Source: Bacteroidales bacterium UBA1216 (GTDB lineage Bacteria; Bacteroidota; Bacteroidia; Bacteroidales; Paludibacteraceae). Taken from it: a stretch of 8,012 nt of DNA. The position numbers and the translations under genes were made by a program. The first letter of the stretch is position 1. The number at the start of each line of letters is the position of its first letter. Positions 1 to 5,186 of the stretch are shown one piece after another. Under the pieces are notes generated by a model that worked only from the letters and a program-made list of their open reading frames with translations, was not told the DNA's origin and searched no databases. The stretch lies in NCBI GenBank assembly GCA_002309255.1, contig DBXI01000017.1, positions 8,608-16,619 on the forward strand, given 5' to 3'.

Positions 1-221
1 AGCAGGTTGCGTACGGTGTCGGTAGGTTGAGCACCTACGTTCACCCAGTACAGTGCGCGCTCGAAGTTGAGGTCAACAGTGCAGGGGTTGGTGTTAGGGT
101 TGTACGAGCCAATACGCTCAATGATCTTGCCGTCACGCGGTGAGCGGCTGTCGGCTACTACGATGTGGTAGTAAGCATAGTCCTTGTGACCATGACGTGC
201 TAAACGAATTTTTGTTGCCAT
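1..221 (-). CDS. rpsP: 30S ribosomal protein bS16, N-terminal part (cut by window edge)
   Basis: bS16 is a small-subunit ribosomal protein that binds 16S rRNA and helps 30S assembly. The minus-strand reading frame begins MATKIRLARHGHKDYAYYHI and continues through VVADSRSPRDGK and IERIGSYNPN, which is the conserved bS16 start. The later ALYWVNVGAQPTDTVRNLL is the usual family motif. About 73 codons are present, and the C-terminal part lies outside the window. The ATG start is fixed by alignment to the family start MATKIRLAR. No Shine-Dalgarno sequence precedes it; the upstream stretch is A-rich, as is common for highly expressed Bacteroidota genes. It is divergent from the holB operon and has its own consensus promoter and a long leader. 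Identity is very secure. Confidence 0.97.
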   Translation of the reverse strand, partial: MATKIRLARHGHKDYAYYHIVVADSRSPRDGKIIERIGSYNPNTNPCTVDLNFERALYWVNVGAQPTDTVRNL

Positions 222-239
222 TTGTTTGTCGTTTTTTGT

Positions 240-267
240 GGGCTACGATAACTCGTATCGCCTGCCC
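240..267 (-). promoter_or_regulatory. Hairpin in rpsP leader, proximal to start codon
   Basis: Read on the minus strand, GGGC pairs with GCCC and, after a small asymmetric internal loop (AGG opposite TA), CGATA pairs with TATCG around a five-base CGAGT loop. The 3' edge lies 18 nt before the rpsP ATG, inside the transcript predicted from the promoter at 342-373. It has no T-run after it, so it is not an ordinary terminator. A role in translational control of S16 is inference only. Confidence 0.4.
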
Positions 268-280
268 GGGTTAGTAAATT

Positions 281-307
281 GTGAGTGCATTGTTGCTGTG
301 CATTCAC
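281..307 (-). promoter_or_regulatory. Second hairpin in rpsP leader, distal to start codon
   Basis: Two 9-base arms, 281-289 and 299-307, are complementary except at one position and enclose a 9-nt loop. On the minus strand the mismatch is A opposite C; on the plus strand it would be a G-T wobble. The structure lies in the predicted rpsP leader upstream of the start-proximal hairpin. Nearby 301-314 can form a competing small hairpin (CATTC with GAATG). Function is unknown. Confidence 0.35.
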
Positions 308-341
308 ATGAATGGTCGCGCCTTTTACACGAAAAAGCGCA

Positions 342-373
342 CAAAGGTACAACTTTTTTTGCAAACTTCCAAA
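342..373 (-). promoter_or_regulatory. Bacteroidales-type promoter for rpsP
   Basis: On the minus strand TTTG (373-370) is followed by a 20-nt spacer and TACCTTTG (349-342). This matches exactly the known Bacteroides primary-sigma consensus of TTTG at -33 and TAnnTTTG at -7. Transcription should start a few bases downstream, near 335, leaving a leader of about 115 nt before the rpsP ATG. Confidence 0.85.
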
Positions 374-397
374 TAATTTGTCAGAAAAATTTGCAAA
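358..397. repeat. Pair of TTTGCAAA palindromes between divergent promoters
   Basis: The 8-bp palindrome TTTGCAAA occurs at 358-365 and 390-397, 32 bp apart, about three helical turns. The left copy sits in the spacer of the rpsP promoter. The right copy overlaps the -33 TTTG of the holB promoter. A partial copy, AAATTTGC, covers the holB -7 element at 415-422. The region is AT-rich and the -33 element is itself TTTG, so chance or promoter constraint may explain part of this. Confidence 0.35.
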
Positions 398-421
398 TAT
401 GGTATTTTTTTTGTAAATTTG
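390..421 (+). promoter_or_regulatory. Bacteroidales-type promoter for the holB operon
   Basis: TTTG at 390-393, a 20-nt spacer and TAAATTTG at 414-421 match the Bacteroides -33 and -7 consensus without a mismatch. The start of transcription should fall near 427, giving a leader of only about 20 nt before holB. No other plus-strand promoter of this quality was seen at the junctions of the seven genes downstream, so this one probably drives them all. Confidence 0.85.
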
Positions 422-438
422 CAGGCTAATTGATAATT

Positions 439-442
439 GAGG
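439..442 (+). promoter_or_regulatory. Ribosome binding site deciding the holB start
   Basis: GAGG lies 6 nt before the ATG at 449. This spacing supports that ATG over the in-frame TTG at 437, which overlaps the GAGG and would leave almost no leader after the predicted transcription start. Confidence 0.55.
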
Positions 443-448
443 CTACAA

Positions 449-1588
449 ATGCTACTAAAAGACATCATCGGTCAGGATGCGATCAAGCAGGAATTATGCA
501 GATGTGTTCATCAGGGTCGCATCCCTCACGCGCTGCTTTTGTCGGGTGCGTCGGGTATCGGCAAGTTGCCATTGGCGATCTCTTTTGCTCAGTACGTTGC
601 CTGCAAGCATCGCACGGAGACTGATGCGTGCGGCGTTTGTCCGACCTGTCTGCAGTACAGCAAGCTGCAGCACCCCGATCTGCATTTCGCTTTCCCGATT
701 GTTAAGGTGGACAAAGGTCCTGAGGTGTGCGATGATTATATCAGCGAGTTCCGTCAGATGGTGCTTGGCAATCCCTATTGCGATGCGGACGACTGGACGC
801 AAGCCATGGGTGCGGAGAAGAAGCAGAGCCTGATCTACGAAAAGGAGAGCAGCGAGATCCAGCGCAAGCTGGCATTGAAGGCCTTCAGCGACGGCTACAA
901 GGTGATGATTGTCTGGCAGCCGGAGAAGATGCATGTCGCCTGCGCCAACAAACTGCTCAAGCTACTGGAGGAGCCACCTGAGATGACGTTGTTTCTGTTT
1001 GTGTCGGAGCATCCGGAGCAGTTGTTGCCGACCATCATCTCTCGTCTCCGACCGCTTCCTGTTCCTCGGCTGACGGAGGATGAGATCGTGGAGAGGCTGA
1101 CGGCAGACGGAATAAGTTCAGCAGCCCGCGATGTAGCGCGCCTTTCTGGCGGCAGTTACCGTGAGGCGCTGCGGCTGCTGGACGCCGAGGACAGGGACAA
1201 GCAACTGTTCGCTGAGTTCCAGGAGCTGATGCGCAATGCTTGGCTCGTGGGCGTGAGGAAGAACTACGAGGCGCTGCAGAAACTCAATAGTTGGGCGCAG
1301 ACCATGGCTAAAGAATCGTCGCGCGAGCGCCAATGTGCTTTCTTGCAGTTCGCACAGCGGCAGATACGCGAGAATTTCATTTACAACTACAGCGAATCGG
1401 CGCTGAACTACCAGACGAGCGACGAGCAGCAGTTCTCCGTTAAGTTTGCGCCATTCATCAACGAACGCAACGTAGAAGAGCTGATGAACCAGTTTGCCAT
1501 AGCCGAGTCGCAGATCATGCAGAACGCTAACGCACGTATGGTGCTGTTCGACCTCTGCCTGCAATGTATCGTACTTATTAAGAAATGA
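449..1588 (+). CDS. holB: DNA polymerase III clamp-loader subunit delta-prime (HolB-like AAA+ protein)
   Basis: This 379-residue protein is the stator-type subunit of the clamp loader, which opens the DNA polymerase III beta ring and places it on primed DNA. Residues 1-10 (MLLKDIIGQD) and HALLLSGASGIGK are typical of the delta-prime/DnaX family. The P-loop at 33-40 ends in Lys39-Leu40, without the usual Thr or Ser after Lys, and the Walker B region (KVMIVWQPEKM, 151-161) lacks the acidic pair, so ATP hydrolysis is unlikely. That matches delta-prime rather than gamma/tau. Cys52, 61, 64 and 67 form a zinc-module pattern. KLLEEPP (171-177) and the SR of the arginine-finger motif (IISRLRP, 196-202) are kept, although the usual Cys after SR is Leu. 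It is first gene of the operon. Its stop codon adjoins a heptamer repeat. Confidence 0.9.
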   Translation: MLLKDIIGQDAIKQELCRCVHQGRIPHALLLSGASGIGKLPLAISFAQYVACKHRTETDACGVCPTCLQYSKLQHPDLHFAFPIVKVDKGPEVCDDYISEFRQMVLGNPYCDADDWTQAMGAEKKQSLIYEKESSEIQRKLALKAFSDGYKVMIVWQPEKMHVACANKLLKLLEEPPEMTLFLFVSEHPEQLLPTIISRLRPLPVPRLTEDEIVERLTADGISSAARDVARLSGGSYREALRLLDAEDRDKQLFAEFQELMRNAWLVGVRKNYEALQKLNSWAQTMAKESSRERQCAFLQFAQRQIRENFIYNYSESALNYQTSDEQQFSVKFAPFINERNVEELMNQFAIAESQIMQNANARMVLFDLCLQCIVLIKK

Positions 1589-1626
1589 AAAGTGAAAGGT
1601 TTTTTCGAAGTGAAATGTGAAATAGA
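1588..1626 (+). repeat. Degenerate heptamer repeat tract between holB and ricT
   Basis: The gap contains AAAAGTG then AAAGGTT (1588-1601), a T-rich interruption with the palindrome TTCGAA, and two exact GTGAAAT units (1610-1623). TGA triplets appear in all three forward frames across 1586-1620, the first being the holB stop. This is a worn relative of the arrays downstream of gldH and trmB. No Shine-Dalgarno sequence for ricT is seen in it. Confidence 0.6.
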
Positions 1627-2796
1627 ATGAAAAAAGATTTTGTATTAAATAGCGAGTCGGGGCGATACACTGAGAAGTCGTACCGCCGCAACTCGGCGCA
1701 CATGCTGCCGGTAGTGGATTGGCTGTCCGACCTGCCGGAGACGGTGAGTAAGACGAACTTCGTGGAGGTGCAGTTCAAGAACACGCGCAAAGCGTTCTAC
1801 CGCAATGTGAACGACCTGAAGCTGGAGAAAGGCATGAAGGTGGCGGTGGAAGGTAATCCAGGACACGATGTAGGTGAGGTGACTCTGGTTGGTCAGCTGG
1901 TGCTGCTTCAGATGAAGAAGAGCCGCATAGACATTGAGCACTTCGAGGCGCGGAGCATCTACCGCATTGCTACGGAGGCTGACCTGCAGCGCGCCGAGGA
2001 GGCACATGCACTGGAGCATGAGACGATGATCAAGGCGCGCAAGATAGCCAAAGATATGCAATTGGAGATGAAGATAGGCGACGTTGAGTATCAGGGCGAC
2101 GGCGGCAAGGCTATCTTCTACTATATAGCCGACGGCCGTGTGGATTTTCGTCAGTTGATCAAGGTGTATGCCGAGACCTTCCGCATTCGCATTGAGATGA
2201 AGCAGATCGGTGCGCGTCAGGAGGCAGGCCGTATAGGCGGCACAGGCCCTTGCGGACGCGAGTTGTGCTGCTCAACATGGATGACGCGCTTCTCGTCGGT
2301 AGGTACAGGCGCAGCACGGCTGCAGAACTTGTCGCCTAACCCGCAGAAGCTCGCCGGACAGTGCGCCAAGCTCAAGTGCTGCTTGAACTACGAGATCCCT
2401 ACCTACGAGGAGGCTGTAGCCAAGCTGCCTGACAGGCGTGTTCCGCTAGAGACACTGACATCCACCTATTACGTGTTTGCCACCGATCCGCTGCAGGGCT
2501 TAGTGACGTACTCCACCGACCAGCGGCAAGCCGTTAATCTGGAGATCATCACTGCAGAGCGGGCACTGGAGATCATTGAGATGAACCGCCGCGGCGAGAA
2601 GCCCGATGACCTGGGAGGCAAGCACACGACCATCGAAGGCTCGGAGATTGGTTACGCCAATGTGGTGGGACAAGATGATGTCAGTCGGTTTGACCGCCGT
2701 CGCGGACGCAACGATCGTCCGAACAACCGTCAGCACGGTGACCGGCAACATAGTAGGCCGAATGCGCCGCATGACAGAGATAGACAACGGAGGTAA
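1627..2796 (+). CDS. ricT: RicT-like PSP1-domain protein (Fe-S-linked RNA-processing regulator family)
   Basis: The protein has 389 residues and belongs to the PSP1/YaaT family. In Bacillus subtilis RicT joins RicA and RicF in an Fe-S complex that guides RNase Y-dependent mRNA maturation; in Bacteroidota the role is not established. The PSP1 region runs roughly from residue 60 to 195 (FRIRIEMKQIGARQEAGRIG at the end). After it comes a striking six-cysteine set, Cys209, 214, 215 and Cys246, 251, 252, each as C-x4-CC, in GPCGRELCC and GQCAKLKCC, which suits Fe-S ligation. The tail from about 355 is rich in Arg, Asn, His and Asp and probably disordered, perhaps RNA-binding (inference). It lies between holB and gldH, a grouping I recall as common in this phylum. 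No ricA or ricF is visible here. Confidence 0.88.
   Translation: MKKDFVLNSESGRYTEKSYRRNSAHMLPVVDWLSDLPETVSKTNFVEVQFKNTRKAFYRNVNDLKLEKGMKVAVEGNPGHDVGEVTLVGQLVLLQMKKSRIDIEHFEARSIYRIATEADLQRAEEAHALEHETMIKARKIAKDMQLEMKIGDVEYQGDGGKAIFYYIADGRVDFRQLIKVYAETFRIRIEMKQIGARQEAGRIGGTGPCGRELCCSTWMTRFSSVGTGAARLQNLSPNPQKLAGQCAKLKCCLNYEIPTYEEAVAKLPDRRVPLETLTSTYYVFATDPLQGLVTYSTDQRQAVNLEIITAERALEIIEMNRRGEKPDDLGGKHTTIEGSEIGYANVVGQDDVSRFDRRRGRNDRPNNRQHGDRQHSRPNAPHDRDRQRR
2789..2793 (+). promoter_or_regulatory. Shine-Dalgarno sequence for gldH
   Basis: GGAGG lies inside the last codons of ricT. It is 7 nt from the ATG at 2801 and 4 nt from the adjacent in-frame ATG at 2798. The 7-nt spacing is the normal one, so 2801 is preferred. 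It is the strongest Shine-Dalgarno sequence at any gene junction in the window. Confidence 0.7.
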
Positions 2797-2800
2797 GATG

Positions 2801-3268
2801 ATGAAAAGAGTATTGGTATTTAGCCTTCTGCTGCTACCGCTGCTGGTGGCATGCAACAGTGGCGTGGTGAGTAGCGCCCACTGCGATGTGCCGGAACAAG
2901 GCTGGGCGATCACGGATACGATGTATCTGCCTATCGCTGTTGAGGATACAACGCAGGCATATGATCTGGCACTCATGTTGCGCCATACGGAGCAATACAC
3001 CTACCAGAACATATGGTTCTTTGTGCGTGCATGCGATAGTCTGGAACCGGTGCAGACCGATACCGTTATGGCTTGCTTGGCTGACGATCGTGGGCAATGG
3101 ATGGGCACACGCACGGGTAGGTATTATGCAGGGTACGTTGTTATGGAGCATGCGTTGCAGTTCGACCAAGCCGGCACGTACACCTTTGCCGTGGTGCACG
3201 GCATGCGCGACTCGGTCATATGCGGCGTGGCAGATATAGGACTGGAGCTACGAAAAAGTGAAAGGTGA
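2801..3268 (+). CDS. gldH: GldH-family lipoprotein
   Basis: GldH is a lipoprotein needed for gliding in Flavobacterium johnsoniae and also kept in many non-gliding Bacteroidota, where its job is unclear. The 155-residue product has a lipoprotein signal peptide (MKRVLVFSLLLLPLLVAC) with the lipidated Cys at 18. The residues after it (NSGVVSS) have no acidic cluster, so the surface-export signal known in this phylum is absent and a periplasm-facing location is likely. Family features follow: LALMLRHTEQYTYQNIWFFV (57-76), DRGQWMGTRTGRYY (96-109) and GTYTFAVVHGMRD (125-137), then a VADIGLEL end. Two Met codons are adjacent; the second has the better ribosome binding site. It starts 4 bp after the ricT stop. 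Its last residues KSER and its stop are written by a heptamer repeat. Confidence 0.88.
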   Translation: MKRVLVFSLLLLPLLVACNSGVVSSAHCDVPEQGWAITDTMYLPIAVEDTTQAYDLALMLRHTEQYTYQNIWFFVRACDSLEPVQTDTVMACLADDRGQWMGTRTGRYYAGYVVMEHALQFDQAGTYTFAVVHGMRDSVICGVADIGLELRKSER

Positions 3269-3288
3269 AAATTGAAAAGTGAAAGGAG
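3254..3288 (+). repeat. Heptamer array over the gldH stop codon and gldH-trmB gap
   Basis: Five 7-bp units in register are AAAAGTG, AAAGGTG, AAAATTG, AAAAGTG and AAAGGAG. The second unit starts the gldH stop (TGA at 3266-3268). TGA recurs every 7 bp at 3259, 3266, 3273 and 3280, so all three forward frames close within 17 bp. A 22-bp stretch, 3256-3277, is identical to 4085-4106 after trmB. Confidence 0.85.
3285..3288 (+). promoter_or_regulatory. trmB Shine-Dalgarno sequence inside the heptamer array
   Basis: GGAG lies 6 nt before the trmB ATG. It belongs to the last unit (AAAGGAG) of the repeat array, differing from the AAAGGTG unit by one base, so the repeat appears to double as the ribosome binding site. 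Confidence 0.65.
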
Positions 3289-3294
3289 AAACGA

Positions 3295-4104
3295 ATGAGC
3301 AAGAATAAGCTGAAAAAATTCGCCGAGATGGAGCAGATGCAGTGCGTCTTCCAGTGTGGAGCACGGGAGATGCTGCCGGATAGCCCTGTACTGGCGATGA
3401 AAGGTCAGTGGCGCAGTCAGTTCTTCCACAACGACCACCCCCTGCTCCTTGAGTTGGGTTGCGGTCGCGGCGACTACACCGTAGGCTTGGCGCGCGTGTA
3501 TCCTGAGACGAACTACATAGGTGTGGATATCAAAGGTGCACGAATGTGGGCGGGTGCCAGGCAGGCTACGGCTGAGAGTTTGACTAACGTAGCTTTTCTG
3601 CGCACGAACATCGAGATGCTGCCGCACTTCTTCGCCGCGGACGAAGTGGATGGGTTGTGGATCACCTTCCCTGACCCGCAGATGAAGAAAGCCACCAAGC
3701 GCCTCACGTCCACTTTCTTCATGGAGCGCTATCGTCAGCTGCTGCGCGACGGAGCAACCATCCACCTGAAGACAGATAGTCCTTTCTTATATACGTACAC
3801 GCGCGAGATGATCCGGCTGAACAACCTGCCACTGCTGTGCGACACGACTGACCTGTATGGGAAGCCAGATGTCAGAAGTCAGATGTCAGATATCAGAGAT
3901 CAGATGTCATATATTTATGAGGATGCGCGTCGCCTGCAGACGCACTACGAGCACCAGTGGCTGGAGCGCGGGCTGACGATCAAGTACCTGGCGTGGCAGC
4001 TGCCCAAGCAGGGCGAGCTCGTTGAGCCGGACATAGAGATAGAGAAAGACACTTACCGTTCATATGGGCGTAACTATGTTTCGCAAGTGAAAGGTGAAAA
4101 TTGA
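3295..4104 (+). CDS. trmB: tRNA (guanine-N7-)-methyltransferase, with repeat-derived insertion
   Basis: TrmB transfers a methyl group from S-adenosylmethionine to N7 of G46 in the variable loop of tRNAs. The 269-residue protein has the SAM-binding motif LELGCGRGDYT (52-62), GVDIKGARMW (76-85), the catalytic-region motif FPDPQMKKATKRL (125-137), HLKTD (157-161) and the C-terminal T-x-Y-E motif (THYE, 216-219) followed by ERGLTIKY. All key motifs are intact, so activity is expected. Residues 190-206 (KPDVRSQMSDIRDQMSY) are encoded by a 7-bp tandem repeat. Compared with my memory of Bacteroides TrmB, about 15 residues are extra there, between the DLY and THYE segments. The last residues, VKGEN, come from a second repeat type. 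Its stop is 5 bp from the mrp start. Confidence 0.95.
   Translation: MSKNKLKKFAEMEQMQCVFQCGAREMLPDSPVLAMKGQWRSQFFHNDHPLLLELGCGRGDYTVGLARVYPETNYIGVDIKGARMWAGARQATAESLTNVAFLRTNIEMLPHFFAADEVDGLWITFPDPQMKKATKRLTSTFFMERYRQLLRDGATIHLKTDSPFLYTYTREMIRLNNLPLLCDTTDLYGKPDVRSQMSDIRDQMSYIYEDARRLQTHYEHQWLERGLTIKYLAWQLPKQGELVEPDIEIEKDTYRSYGRNYVSQVKGEN
3866..3914 (+). repeat. In-frame CAGATGT heptamer array inside trmB
   Basis: Seven 7-bp units follow one another without a gap: CAGATGT, CAGAAGT, CAGATGT, CAGATAT, CAGAGAT, CAGATGT and a worn CATATAT. The first six span 42 bp, a multiple of three, and keep the trmB frame open. The unit has no stop codon in any forward frame. The peptide it encodes is polar and charged (about residues 191-206). 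No second copy was seen in the window. Confidence 0.85.
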
Positions 4105-4106
4105 AA
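4085..4106 (+). repeat. Heptamer repeat over the trmB stop codon
   Basis: This 22-bp stretch is identical to 3256-3277 after gldH. It encodes the final trmB residues VKGEN and the TGA stop (4102-4104). TGA occurs at 4088, 4095 and 4102, one in each forward frame. It ends 3 bp before the preferred mrp ATG. Confidence 0.85.
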
Positions 4107-4109
4107 GGC

Positions 4110-5147
4110 ATGTATCCAAAACAAATAATAGAAGCATTACAACACATTCGCTACCCGGGCAACGGCATGAACCTGATTGAGGCGGGGATGCTCGAAGACG
4201 ACATACGCATCTCCGGTCTGGAGGTGTCGTTCTCGCTCATCTTTGACAAGGACACCGATCCTTTCCAGCGCTCGGTACTCAAAGCCGCAGAGGTGGCTGT
4301 GCAGACCTACGCTGAGCCGAATGCCGTGGTGCACATCCACACCAAGTACCGCAAGCAGGTTCAGCCCGAAGCCGGAGCAGGGGAACGCTCATTGCAGGCC
4401 AAGCATGTGATAGCCATCCACTCCGGTAAGGGCGGAGTAGGCAAGTCTACCGTAGCCGTTAACCTTGCAGTAGCCTTGGCGCAACAAGGTAAGCGTGTCG
4501 GGCTGCTGGATGCGGATATACATGGTCCGAGTATCCCGAAGATGTTCCATGTTGAGGACGCGCATCCTGTAGCCGACACCGTCAACGGCCGCGACCTGAT
4601 CGTGCCCATCGAGCAGTACGGCGTTAAGATGCTGTCAATAGGGTTCTTCGTGGATGTGAACTCCGCCGTAGTTTGGCGCGGAGGGATGGCTTCGAATGCC
4701 ATCAAGCAACTGATCAACGATGCGGAGTGGGGCGAGCTTGATTATTTCCTGATCGACCTACCGCCGGGCACCTCGGACATCCACCTTACACTGATCCAGA
4801 CCCTACAGTTAACCGGCGCTATAGTTGTCACCACTCCGCAGGATGTGGCTCTGGTGGATGCACGCAAGGGCATCGATCTGTTCACCAACGAAAAGGTGAA
4901 TGTGCCTGTAATAGGATTGATAGAGAATATGTCGTACTTCACCCCGGCCGAGCTGCCGGAGAACAAGTATTACATCTTCGGCCACGGCGGTGGCAAGCGT
5001 CTGGCTGATGAGCTGGGGATCGCACTGCTGGGCGAAGTGCCGTTGGTACAATCTATCCGTGAGGGCGGGGACGAAGGTACACCTATTGTGCTGCAAGCAG
5101 GTCATCCTGCGGCGCAGATCTTTGAATCCATCGCCCGAAAGCTTTGA
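4110..5147 (+). CDS. mrp: Mrp/ApbC-family P-loop ATPase (Fe-S cluster carrier type), cysteine-free
   Basis: Mrp/NBP35-type ATPases bind and deliver Fe-S clusters in the cytoplasm. The 345-residue protein has an N-terminal DUF59/MIP18-like domain (about 1-80, with ALQHIRYPG and VEAG-like IEAGMLEDD) and a ParA-like ATPase with the deviant Walker A SGKGGVGKST (105-114), LLDADIHGPSIP (132-143) and LIDLPPGTSD. The family's CxxC after ENMS is replaced by ENMSYFTPAELPENKYY, and I find no cysteine anywhere in the protein, so it cannot hold a cluster through its own Cys. From memory, other Bacteroidota Mrp proteins also lack this CxxC. ATG 4110 gives the usual family start MYPKQIIEAL; an in-frame TTG at 4101 overlaps the trmB stop and is less likely. 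Sits in the operon after trmB. Confidence 0.92.
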   Translation: MYPKQIIEALQHIRYPGNGMNLIEAGMLEDDIRISGLEVSFSLIFDKDTDPFQRSVLKAAEVAVQTYAEPNAVVHIHTKYRKQVQPEAGAGERSLQAKHVIAIHSGKGGVGKSTVAVNLAVALAQQGKRVGLLDADIHGPSIPKMFHVEDAHPVADTVNGRDLIVPIEQYGVKMLSIGFFVDVNSAVVWRGGMASNAIKQLINDAEWGELDYFLIDLPPGTSDIHLTLIQTLQLTGAIVVTTPQDVALVDARKGIDLFTNEKVNVPVIGLIENMSYFTPAELPENKYYIFGHGGGKRLADELGIALLGEVPLVQSIREGGDEGTPIVLQAGHPAAQIFESIARKL

Positions 5148-5186
5148 ACAGGAACGATTAATTGTTTTACCAGTAGATACCCTTCA

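Noticed and set aside
351..413. T-runs at 354-360 and 405-412 as terminators
   Set aside because: Neither follows a stable GC-rich stem; they are part of the AT-rich promoter region.
226..429. 67-codon plus-strand open frame starting at a TTG
   Set aside because: It lies across both divergent promoters, has no ribosome binding site and no family-like content; it would start upstream of the only plus-strand promoter.
437..448. TTG start giving holB four more residues
   Set aside because: GAGG at 439-442 is spaced correctly for the ATG at 449, and the family start is MLLKDIIGQ.
2606..2800. Longer N-terminus for GldH in the same frame
   Set aside because: It would overlap ricT deeply and bury the lipoprotein signal peptide inside the protein.
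3866..3914. CRISPR-like array
   Set aside because: The units are only 7 bp, directly adjacent, with no spacers and no cas genes near.
4101..4109. TTG start for mrp overlapping the trmB stop
   Set aside because: The ATG at 4110 gives the usual family N-terminus; the three extra residues come from the heptamer repeat.
5148..5186. Separate promoter for the MATE gene
   Set aside because: No TAnnTTTG element is present in the gap, so the gene is treated as part of the operon.
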